64,000 bases of DNA from Lathyrus oleraceus (lineage: Eukaryota > Streptophyta > Magnoliopsida > Fabales > Fabaceae). The notes under the pieces were generated by a model that ran no database searches, was not told where the DNA came from, and was given only the letters and a program-made list of their open reading frames with translations. Of the stretch, positions 49,012 to 59,429 are shown one piece after another. Each line of letters begins with the position of its first letter. The first letter of the stretch is position 1. A program made the position numbers and the translations under genes. Location of the stretch: assembly GCF_024323335.1 (NCBI RefSeq), contig NC_066579.1:3797001-3861000 (forward strand). Reading direction: 5' to 3'.

Positions 49012-50780
49012 GGTAATCTACATAAGGATTAATGAAAATATAAGTATCATTGACATATTCAATTAGGCCTTTAATTAAACATGCTCCCACTATTTTACTC
49101 AAAACAAATGACCCTCATCATCTGATTCGGAAAATCCCGTTGGAAGATTTTCTAGTGGGTCGAGATCCATATTTCACTTCGTTCTAAGTCCGCGTAGGCG
49201 GATTACACAAAACTAGGTTATTTTAGGTAGGAACTCCTTCCAATTGTATCTCATACAACTCTCGAAAATTACAGTTGGGTGAATAACTCCTTATTCCAAA
49301 CCATCATATGGATTATTCCCAACTCTTGCTTCTAAACATATATATAATCTTATTATAATTTGTTTAGTTAAGTTTGACCCATTGTTTTAACAGTTGGATA
49401 TTACAATTATCCCATCGCACCTTACTAATATATAGATCATGCACCTCGCGTAGGAGAAACCTACATTATCCATTACTAGTCTTGATGAGTGTTAAAACTT
49501 GGAAAGCATAAACTTAATATTTAATTTGAGGGAATTGCAATTTTTCTGATCTCACCGGCTTGTTTATCATATAAACCGTCTCTCACATGCATCAACATAC
49601 ATTCACATGCATCAACATACATACAAACAAAATGAAACAGTTATGGCCCCTAGCGCAATTGTTCTCCCAAGCCAATGAGAGAACCTAAGCTAACCTACAA
49701 CGATCTAAGCTTCTCCAAGCAAGATCTTCAAGGTTGTCCACCTTTGGCACTGACTTCTTTGCTTTCTTCATATCATTACATTACATGAAAGAAACTCGTT
49801 TTACATACGAGGGAGTGAGATGAGAAAAGAAGTTACATTTGGGAGATTAAGAGAGAGGCACGACACGCAGGTCGTATTTTAAAAACCCAAAATAAAACAA
49901 AGGAAAACTAAGGCCATAACCGATCACCACAAGACAATAATAAACACTTTATTATTATTATAATTAATTCCTTTAATTAATTAAAATCAAATTAAATTTC
50001 GACGACCGATCATCACATTTTAATGAACAATTCATTTAAAATCGATGTCGCTTTTCGTATCAACACTTGACACTTTTAAAGCACTGAGTTAGCCGAATGG
50101 GCGAAAATTTCCTTGCGTTAACCGGTTAACCATATGCGTTAACCGGTTAACACTGTTTTGAAATCTGAAAAAATTGTTTTCTGCCTTGCGTTAACCGGTT
50201 AACCAAATGCGTTAATCGGTTAACACTGTTTGAAAATGTGTTGGAAAACTGTTTTCCGCCTTGCGTTAACCGGTTAACCATATGCGTTAACCGGTTAACA
50301 CTGTTAAAAAATCTCAAAAAATTTATTTCGCATTCCGTTAACCGGTTAACCATACGCGTTAACCGGTTAACACTGTTCCAAAAAGTGTTTAGGAAGCACA
50401 ACTCTTGTGCGTTCAAACCCCAATCGCGTAACTCTCTGACAACACAACCCTTGTGCCGTCACTAACCCTAATGCACCAATTTCAGACCGTCAAACACGTC
50501 TCGATTGTTAATTCAGTATGATTGATCAACACGTCATTGCTTCACCATACTAATGTCGGATCAAGAAGCAAACGACCATTGATCGCTCAAAGGAAAACAA
50601 TCATCGAGGTTTTGAATGAACGAAACAAGAACATTATATCATATATAATGTATTTTGCATCAGGGTTACATATATCACATATATGTAACTTGATCGATCT
50701 TAATTTAACCTTTGATTCATTCTGTTTTAATCATATTATTACATAACAAAAACAGATATCAGATTCATGGTTTCGTAAGT
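49012..50780 (-). other. Element E leader (1.77 kb)
   Basis: Untranslated leader between primer site and gag. It holds the palindrome array at 50117-50371 and a short duplication of CACATGCATCAACATACAT near 49585-49620. No gene. Confidence 0.7.
50117..50371. repeat. Eight copies of the palindrome GTTAACCGGTTAAC
   Basis: Copies start at 50117, 50138, 50190, 50211, 50265, 50286, 50337 and 50358: four pairs, 21 bp apart inside a pair, with pairs 72-75 bp apart. Seven are perfect 14-bp palindromes; the fourth has one change (GTTAATCGGTTAAC). The bases between pairs are only loosely conserved. Confidence 0.95.
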
Positions 50781-50794
50781 GGCTCTGATACCAC
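50781..50794 (-). other. Element E primer binding site, initiator tRNA-Met
   Basis: GTGGTATCAGAGCC on the minus strand, adjoining the 5' LTR. TGGTATCAGAGC is the standard copia primer site in plants. Confidence 0.93.
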
Positions 50795-52162
50795 TGTTGG
50801 AGAATTGCCATCCAAGGCGCAGCGGAAATTTAAAAATTTCTCCATTTAGTGATCCTTACGAATGGGCATGATCAGTGATAGAATCGTTACCTCTTGTGGC
50901 GATTCAAACCTTTGGTGCAGATCTCTGATAATGATCAAAACTTTTGATACAGATCCACGGGGCGATCACGAACGTTGAACGATGACAACGTCTCTACTCA
51001 GTCCACACGAACGGATTCCTTCAATCGCAGTGCTAGCTGTTATGAATGAAGGCTTTGAGTGAGAGAAAGAGGGAAACAAAATTCCAAGTCTCTACTTGAA
51101 TTTCTGTCTGAGTGGAGTGGAGTGCTTCTACCCAAGGGGTTCTATTTATAGAACCACTTGTGTGGGCTTCAAGCCAAAAAGCCCACTTAAGTGTATTTTG
51201 CCCATATCTCATAATATGCCAAAATCACTTAAGTATTTGGTACCTTACCATATTTCGTTTCCACTTAAGTGCACCGTACCTTACGATGTTCCTTAATTAT
51301 TCTATCTCTCATCAATCCGTCCTTTGTGTGTGACCCTATAGGTTTTCGCGACGTTGGCAATTATATTAAATCACACATTTAACATAATAAACAGTGAGCG
51401 GTATCTAGCAACACATCACTGTTACCCAAGTCACGAAAATGTCATGTGATCTGACAAAACCTCCTATGATAATAATTATGTGTATAATTACCCCTTTGCC
51501 CTTATGTCTATATTGAACACAAGGTATAGACCGTGTCACCCTTGTCCAGTTCAATATTGGGCCCATAGACATTTATCCTGTTACGCAGGATTGGAAAATT
51601 CCATCTAGGACACTCATGTCCCTCAGCATGCTTCGTGGAGTACTCATCAACTGTCTTTATGGTCATCCAGTTACGGATAATGTTGGATCAGTAATAAAGC
51701 ACTCAACTCTACATCTAGGATCCATAGTGGTTTCAGGTCGAAGAGTGGTATACACTATTATCACCATGAGAATAACTTATGACACTTTGCATAACTTTCT
51801 ATATAGTATTCTCATAGCGGGTCAATCCGGTATAAATATTACTCCTAATATTCATACCTATGTTTAAGACTTGATAACTCTTTATCCATGATCCATGAGA
51901 TGTGATCATCAGTCTACAAACATAATAGTCTTAATGCTTTAATGTTATCCCACTTCACATTAAAGCTCGACTACGGATACTTTAAGAATAGTGTCCTTAT
52001 GTTTAATGTGTTCTCATGATTAAGTCACACTTAATACATTAAACAGACTATCTATTCCAGGGACTTTATTAATCAACCATTAATAAAGAAAATGCCTTTT
52101 ATTAATAATAAATAATTCGATACAAGTACCAAAAGTATTGGCCTCTAGGGCTTACACCAACA
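50795..52162 (-). repeat. Element E 5' LTR
   Basis: It has the same ends and length as 44911-46278, with about twelve substitutions between the two. The TATA box is at 51142-51150. No gene. Confidence 0.93.
51142..51150 (-). promoter_or_regulatory. TATA box in E 5' LTR
   Basis: TATAAATAG on the minus strand. This is the promoter copy that would drive element E. Confidence 0.6.
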
Positions 52163-54106
52163 GTTGGCACCGTTGAGACCTGATCAGAGGCCGGCCAGTT
52201 TTGATGAGAATGCCAAGTGCGAATTCCACTCAGGTGCCCCTGGGCACAACGTAGAAAATTGCAAAGCTTTTAAGCATGTGGTCCAGGACTTAGTGGATTC
52301 CAAGGCAATCAACTTTGCTCCATCTCCAAATGTGAATGCTAATCCCATGCCAGCGCATGGTCAAATGGGGGTGAATGCAATTTCAGAGGGTGGAAGAACA
52401 ATTGGGCTGATGAGTATAGACCAGTTGAAGACTCCGTTGGCTGAGGTCAAGCGACAATTGTTGAAGAGTGGGGTCTTCCCGGGTTGTGATGACTGTTGTG
52501 CTGCGTGCACTATTGCTATCAATGGGTGCGTATTGTTGAGGGAGGTTGTCCAGAGGATGATGGATGAGGGAGGCCTCAGATTTGAGAAGGTTGATTTAGG
52601 GATGGAAGATGTCTCCACCATAACCATCTACTTCGACCCGGTTGATTTGTCAACACTGGCAGAGGCGGCTCCAGTTACTATCACGGTACCTGGGCCAACT
52701 CCTTATGACAAAAATGACGCCGTGCCATGGCATTATGGTGGAGAAGTATATTGTAATGGGGAGAAGTTGGAGGATCAGACTGCAGGTGAAACCACCGTTT
52801 CAAAGGTGGATAATGCCGGACCCAGTGGTTTCACTCGCAGTCGAAGGTTGTTTGCACCAGACGCCTTGAGGAGTGGGGATGGAGAAAAAGAAAAGAAAGA
52901 TAAGACCGAGGCTTTAGCCAGGGCAAGAGGGAAACAAGTGGTAAATGAAGGTACTCCTGTGGTGACACCGGCGCCTGGTGGGTCGGAGAAAGAACTTGAT
53001 GATGAAGCTGAAGAATTTCTGAGAATCATCAAGAAGTCAGAGTACAAGCTTGTTGACCATTTGCAACAGACTCCATCCAAGATCTCAATCTTGTCGTTGT
53101 TGCTAAGCTCCGAGGGGCATAGGGAGGCATTATTGAAGATACTAAAGAGAGCCTATGTTCCCCAAGAGATCACAATCAATCAGTTAGAGATGGTGGTGTC
53201 AAATGTCAATGCCAGTCATGGGTTGGGTTTCACTGATTTAGATCTAACTGTGGATGGGAGGAATCATAATAGGGCATTACACATTGCTATGGAATGTAAA
53301 GGGGCCGTGCTCTCGCACGTGTTGGTTGATACTGGCTCATCTTTAAATGTGTTGCCAAAGAAAGCCCTGGCGAAGCTGAACTGTGAAGGGTTGATCTTGA
53401 CGCCCACTGACCTGATAGTGAGAGCTTTCGACGGTTCGAAGAGGGCAGTGTTTGGGGAAGTGGAGCTCCCGGTGAAGATCGGGCCCGAGGTGTTCAAGTC
53501 AGTATTTTATGTCATGGATATTCAGCCGGCATACAGTTGCCTGTTGGGTCGCCCATGGATTCATGCTGCTGGGGCAGTGACTTCGACTTTGCACCAGAAA
53601 TTGAAGTACATCTGGGACGGGCAGGTCGTCACAGTCTGCGGAGAGGAGGATATCTTCGTCAGCCACCTATCATCGTTCAAGAATGTTGAAATGGACGGTG
53701 AGATATGGGAAACGCCGAGTCAAGCATTCGAAACCGTCAAGGTGGAGAATGCTCTTTTTGCCAAAGAAGAGGAGAAGCCGTCCATTTCTTCATACAAGCA
53801 GGCTGCTGAGGTGGTGAAGAGTGGGGAAGCTCCTGGTTGGGGAAAGATGATGGACATCGCCGCCAAGAAGGATAGATTCGGAGTGGGTTATCAGTCGGGC
53901 CGAGGCTCGTATGGACAAGGTAGAGGACGTCGCCTGTCATTCACGTTCACCAGTGCTGGAATGCTGGATCCAGATCACATCTGTATGGTGGGTGAAGAGG
54001 TCGACAGTGATTGCGAGATAGATCAATGGATAAAGTCGTGCGTACTAGGGATGGAAGTCCAGAACTGGAAGGCCGAAAAGATCATCACTGTCACTCTACT
54101 TGAAGA
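52163..54106 (+). CDS. gag-pro: Element B gag-protease, second part (nucleocapsid and protease)
   Basis: Open for about 648 codons from the end of element E with no ATG at the start, because it continues the interrupted gag. Residues 19-33 are CEFHSGAPGHNVENC, the nucleocapsid motif (C-x2-H-x5-H-x4-C). A Cys-rich patch (GCDDCCAACTIAINGC) follows near 52492. The aspartic protease has VLVDTGSSLNVLP with its catalytic Asp at 53328-53330, then CLLGRPWIHAAGAVTS. The frame closes with TAA at 54108-54110, but a 5' splice site overlaps the last codon (GA|GTAATA), allowing a spliced fusion to pol. The protease looks intact. Confidence 0.9.
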
Positions 54107-54373
54107 GTAATATTTTCTGTTTTCAATTTTATTTGCATGGAAGCCTTACGTTTTGCCCGAAACGTAATGGTTCATTGTAAGGGCCACCTCATATGTTTCA
54201 TTTTGCAATTTTTGCATCATAAATAAAAGGATGTTTTTCAATTAAAAGCGGTGTTCCCTATTTTTCATTTATTTTTGCAGTTTAAAACAAAATAAAAATG
54301 GCAATGTTTTCATTTTCCTTTCAATTTGTTTCACTCCGGTTCTAAAGCAATGCATGAATCAACATTCATGCAG
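54107..54373 (+). other. Putative Ogre intron between protease and RT
   Basis: A GT donor (GTAATATTTTC) at 54107 and an AG acceptor (TTCATGCAG) ending at 54373 give a 267-bp intron. Removing it joins GA + A into one Glu codon and continues into TGC GAT CAT in the pol frame, with no stop at the joint. An intron at this place is described for Ogre elements. An alternative acceptor, TTTTTGCAG, ends near 54280. Splicing itself is not shown by the sequence. Confidence 0.7.
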
Positions 54374-57300
54374 ATGCGATCATTCGCCGGATCTCATTGA
54401 TAATAATCCTGTTACACCCTCATATGATTTCGACAATCCGATCTATCATGCCGAAGAAGAAGGCGAAGAAGATTGTGAACTCCCAAAGGAATTAGCCAGG
54501 TTGTTGAAACAAGAGGAGAAGGTGATTCAGCCGCACGAGGAGCAGGTTGAGGTTGTGAATCTGGGTACCGACGAGGTCAGGAAAGAAGTGAAGATCGGGG
54601 ATGCTTTGGAGGCGAGTGTCAAGAGCAGAATGGTAGCATTGTTGAAAGAATATGTTGATATCTTTGCCTGGTCTTATCAAGATATGCCAGGGTTGGATAC
54701 CGATATTGTTGTGCACAAGTTACCATTGAGAGCAGATTGTCCTCCAGTGAAGCAGAAGTTGCACAGAACTCGACCTGAGATGGCAATGAAAATTAAAGAG
54801 GAAGTGCAGAAGCAGTTGGATGCTGGTTTCCTTGCTGTCACTAATTATCCGCCTTGGGTCGCGAACATTGTGCCAGTGCCGAAGAAAGATGGGAAGGTGA
54901 GGATGTGTGTGGACTACCGGGATTTGAACAGAGCTAGCCCGAAGGATGATTTCCCGCTACCTCACATTGATGTGTTGGTAGATAATACAGCTCATTTCTC
55001 GGTGTTTTCCTTCATGGATGGCTTCTCTGGCTATAATCAAATCAAAATGTCGCCAGGTGATATGGAGAAAACAACGTTCATCACACCGTGGGGCACTTTC
55101 TGTTATAAGGTGATGCCATTTGGTCTCAAGAACGCCGGTGCTACTTATCAGAGAGCCATGGTGACTTTGTTTCATGATATGATTCATCATGAAATCGAAT
55201 GCTATGTTGATGACATGATAGCAAAGTCCCAAACAGAAGAGGGGCATTTGGTAGACTTGGCCAAGTTATTTGACCGGCTGAGACAATTCAGACTGAGGTT
55301 GAATCCGAATAAGTGCACTTTCGGGGTGCGGTCCGGTAAATTGTTGGGGTTCATTGTAAGTGAAAAAGGAATCGAGGTTGATCCTGCTAAGGTAAAAGCA
55401 ATACGAGAAATGCCTGAACCAAGAACAGAGAAGGAGGTTCGTGGTTTCTTAGGTAGATTGAACTATATTTCACGGTTCATATCTCATCTAACAGCCACGT
55501 GTGAACCAATATTCAAGTTATTGAGAAAAGATCAAACGGTCAGGTGGAATAATGATTGCCAAGCGGCATTTGAAAAGATAAAAGAGTATTTGCAGAAGCC
55601 TCCGATTCTGATGCCTCCTGTGGAGGGACGACCGTTAATCCTGTACTTGACAGTCCTCGAGGGGTCTATGGGGTGTGTGTTGGGGCAGCATGACGAGTCT
55701 GGCCGAAAAGAGCATGCCATATACTACCTTAGCAAAAAGTTTACCGACTGTGAAACAAGATATTCACTGCTCGAGAAAACTTGTTGTGCTTTGGTTTGGG
55801 CTGCTCGCCGACTGAGGCAGTATATGTTGGTTCATACCACTTTATTGATTTCCAAGATGGATCCAATCAAGTACATTTTTGAGAAGCCAGCATTGACCGG
55901 ACGGGTTGCGAGATGGCAGATGATTTTGACTGAATATGATATCCAGTATACCTCTCAAAAAGCAATCAAGGGGAGTGTATTGTCTGATTACCTCGCCCAG
56001 CAACCCATTGAGGATTATCAACCAATGAAGTTTGAGTTCTCTGATGAGGACATCATGTTTCTCAAATCGAAAGATTGCGAGGAACCGATCCTGGAGGAGG
56101 GGCCTGACCCTGAATCCGAATGGATTTTGATGTTTGATGGGGCTGTTAACGTAAATGGTAGCGGAGTTGGTGCTGTTTTGGTTACGCCGAATGGATCCCA
56201 TATTCCTTTTGCTTCCCGGCTAACATTTGAGTGCACCAACAACGTGGCTGAATACGAAGCTTGTATCTTGGGGATTGAAGAGGCGATTGATTTGAGGATC
56301 AAGAACCTTGTCATATATGGAGATTCAGCTTTGGTTGTGAATCAGGTTAACGGAAAATGGTATACGCATCAATCTCATTTAGTTCCATACCGGGATTATA
56401 CGAGGAGATTGTTGACGTTTTTCACCAAGGTGGTATTGCATCATGTGCCTAGAGAAAAGAATCTGTTGGCAGATGCCTTGGCTACTCTGGCCGCCTTAAT
56501 TAAGGTGCAGTGGTGGAATCAGTTCCCCAGTGTTGAGGTGGGACGTCTGGATAGACCGGCTTATGTGTTTGCTGTTGAAACGGTGACTGATGATGAGAAG
56601 CCGTGGTATTACGATATCAAGCGTTATTTGGAAACTCAAGAATATCCTGAGGGAGCATCCAAGAAGGACCGAAAGACTCTGCCGAGGTTGGCCATGGTGT
56701 TCTACTTGAATAAGGATGGGGTTTTGTACAAGCGTAATTTTGATTGGGTTTTGCTCAGATGTGTCAATGACAAAGAAGCAAGCCAATTGATGAAAGAGGT
56801 TCACGAGGGGTCGTTCGGTACCCATGCCAGTGGGAATGCAATGGTGAAGAAGCTGCTAAGGGCAGGTTATTATTGGATGACGATGGAAGCCCAATGTTTC
56901 AATTTCGTGCGGAAATGTCATAAATGCCAGATTTATGCTGACAAGGTGCACGTGCCTCCAAATCCGTTGAGCTTAATGTCGTCTCCGTGGCCGTTCGCTA
57001 TGTGGGGCATCGATATGATTGGGAAGATTGAGCCTACGGCTTCGAATGGGAACCGGTTCATATTAGTGGCTATTGATTACTTCACCAAGTGGGTGGAAGC
57101 AGCCTCTTATGCCAATGTGACGAAGCAGGTCGTTGCCAGATTCCTAAAGAGAGACATCATTTGCCGATATGGGGTTCCCGAGAGAATCATTACTGATAAT
57201 GGTTCTAATTTGAACAACAAGATGATGGCAGAACTGTGCCGGGAATTCAAGATTGAGCATCACAATTCTTCTCCTTATCGTCCGAAGATGAATGGGGCGG

Positions 57301-57854
57301 TCGAGGCAGCCAATAAGAACATTAAGAAGATTGTGCAGAAGATGGTTGTGACTTATAAAGATTGGCATGAGATGTTGCCATTTGCATTGCATGGGTACCG
57401 AACTTCGGTGCGTATATCTACTGGGGCAACGCCTTTCTCGTTGGTATATGGGATGGAGGCGGTGCTACCGGTTGAGGTTCAAATTCCCTCTTTGAGAGTC
57501 CTGATGGACGTGAAGTTACAAGAGGCTGAATGAGTAAGGACTCGGTATGAAGAGTTGAGTTTGATTGAGGAAAAGAGGCTGGCACCCATTTGTCATGGGC
57601 AGTTATACCAGCAGCGGATGAAGCGTGCTTTTGACCGAAAGGTGCGACCTCGTGTGTATCACGTGGGAGATATGGTATTGAAAAGGATCTTTCCTCCTCA
57701 AAATGATTGTAGGGGCAAGTGGACACCCAATTATGAAGGTCCATTCGTGGTCAAGAAGGTTTTCTCTGGCGGAGCCTTGTTGTTAATGACCATGGATGGC
57801 GAGGATTTTCCATCCCCTGTGAATGCGGACGCAGTTAAAAAATACTTCGTATAA
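54374..57854 (+). CDS. pol: Element B pol: RT, RNase H, second RNase H, integrase; one in-frame TGA
   Basis: The same frame also has an ATG at 54354, just inside the proposed intron; residues are counted from it. RT: CVDYRDLNRASPKDDFPLP, MDGFSGYNQ (Asp ~222) and YVDD (~284-287). The RT-linked RNase H has lost its first Asp (LTVLEGSMG), as expected in Tat elements. The second RNase H starts near residue 590 with MFDGAVN (Asp 595), then NNVAEYEA, YGDSALVV and LLADALATL. Integrase: HEGSFGTH ... CHKC, Asp 887, Asp 948 and Glu 984, an exact D-35-E spacing. The only stop is TGA at 57531-57533, perhaps a former TGG, after which the C-terminal tail runs to TAA 57852-57854. No chromodomain is seen. 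Confidence 0.95.
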
Positions 57855-59158
57855 GAGACCCGCTGGACAAAAAGAATAAAATAGTCCAGGCAAAAATGGG
57901 CATCCCGACGAACCGAAAAAAAAATGATGAAAAAGGTTCGGGCAAAAATTAGGGATAAAAAGGAAAAATGTACACCCGGCAAGTCGAAAACCTGAAAGGG
58001 CGGCTTGGGCAAAAAAGGGTATCCCGGTGGACTGAAAACCCGAAAGGGCGGTCCAGGCAAAAGAGGGATTGAAACGAACAACTGCGTTTAGCATGATCGT
58101 TTGTGCTTTGGATATGACACCAGGATAATCCCCGACAGAGATCAGTCGAGAGTGTCTTGTTCAAAAGGCAGAAAGCACGGAAAGTCTGAGGACGTAAGGG
58201 GTGTAACCGAGTTGGAACTCGATGAGATCGCGGTTTCACATTGCCATTAGGATAGATTTTCCTTTTGTGCGCAATTACCTCTTTTCAGGAATTGTTTCCT
58301 TTGTATTGCTCATTCATGAGCCACACCTTTTCAATTAATAAAATGCATATTCAGTCAAATAATTTTGTTTTTGTTTTCATTACCGCTTTGATTGCAAAAA
58401 CATATAATTGTTTGTGATAAAGAATCTTTGCATTTTAAGACATACGGGTCCCTTCCAATGCATGTTTATAAGATTGAAAACTTGAAATCTTATTTGGAAG
58501 GTTGAGTGACTCAGGTGTTGAAATCTTGGCACGCCTGGGGCACGTTTTTGTCTAACGATCTCTTTTGCAGGTGCTGTTAGATATTTTCACTCACTTGCAG
58601 GTTGTGATGAGAAGTTTTGGGCAAAAGGATCCCCACGGAGTCCAATCGGGGACCGAGGAATGATGGAAAGACGGCGAGGGATGACGACAATCCTGGATAT
58701 TAATCAAGAAGACTCTTCAAAATCTGGAGACTGGAAAGTTTGTATGAATCCAAGGAGTTCGATCGCCGTCGAGTACGGAGGAGTCGAGAATATAAGGTGA
58801 TGAATCAGAAAAGTCCAGACGGGTCGGGGAGCTCTCAAAAGTGGAAAGCGGATACTGGGTTTAGATATGGGATACCAGGGTTCGACGAGTCGACGGGTGT
58901 TCTGTGCCAGATTTTCCTGGTTTCCCCAAGCAGGATTGAGATCAGTAATTCCTCAGCAGCCAGGCCTGAAGGTTGCTATTTCCCAGCGGAGGTGCCTGTT
59001 GGGTCGTTGTTTTTCCTAACATGGCGGAGCTTGTTAAGTTCCCCAGCAAGCCGAAGGTTGTTATTTTCCTCGCAGAGTGCGTTGGTGGTTTCTTCCCCAG
59101 TGAAATCCCCCAACGGGTTGGGTGCAGAGGAGGTTATCCCTAGTGAGGGAGGTTATCC
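57855..59158 (+). other. Element B 3' region
   Basis: About 1.3 kb after pol with no convincing gene. Near 57985-58065 a motif of the form CCCGAAAGGGCGG...GGCAAAA recurs in diverged copies, and around 58910-59110 phrases based on TTCCCCAG are repeated. The open frame 58740-59183 crosses into the LTR scrap and is not taken as a gene. The polypurine tract would lie near the true LTR start, which is deleted. Confidence 0.6.
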
Positions 59159-59429
59159 CCTGTTTGTGTGGGGTCTGACGTAAGTCCAGCGATTGGCAGT
59201 CGGTTTCCAGTTTGTGTTTTGTTCGGTGTGCGTTAGCCGAGCTACAAGTGCTCTGATTCTTCTCTGGTTAGAGAAGACACGTATGCATAGGATGCGACAT
59301 CCTAGCGAGCACGTCCCCCTGTCCCGAACTACGTCGACTCTGATGTCTGTGCTTGACAGACTACGTAGGCCCAGGATGCGATATCCTGCCGAGTCCCGTT
59401 TCTTTTGTCTTTCTGTGTTTCCTTCCAGC
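59159..59429 (+). repeat. Element B 3' LTR scrap (271 bp)
   Basis: It matches 7309-7580 of the B LTR with about six substitutions (near 2%). The first ~4.1 kb of the LTR is missing: the match begins at the last unit of the ~60-bp repeat array. The right end is cut by the D LTR; the remaining LTR should lie beyond element D, outside the window. Confidence 0.88.

Larger units (their letters stand above)
44911..52162 (-). mobile_element. Element E, Ty1/copia retrotransposon, minus strand
   Basis: Two 1368-bp LTRs in direct orientation (44911-46278 and 50795-52162) flank 4.5 kb. On the minus strand: initiator-Met primer site beside the right-hand LTR, a long leader, gag with a CCHC knuckle, protease, integrase and RT remnants, RNase H, and a polypurine tract beside the left-hand LTR. 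The order protease-integrase-RT-RNase H is diagnostic of copia. Large parts of integrase and RT are missing. The flanking five bases (ATTCT and GTTGG) do not match, so no target duplication is visible. About twelve substitutions separate the LTRs. Confidence 0.93.
30483..59429 (+). mobile_element. Element B (Ogre), duplicate copy 2, interrupted by C and E
   Basis: Order: 5' LTR, primer site, ORF1 (split by a solo C LTR), gag (split by copia element E), protease, intron-like gap, pol, repeat-bearing 3' region and a 271-bp scrap of 3' LTR. With the two insertions removed, about 16.5 kb remains. ORF1, the tRNA-Arg primer site, the intron position and the second RNase H are the known hallmarks of Ogre. 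The 3' LTR has lost its first ~4.1 kb and is cut at its far side by element D. No matching target duplication can be seen. Confidence 0.92.
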
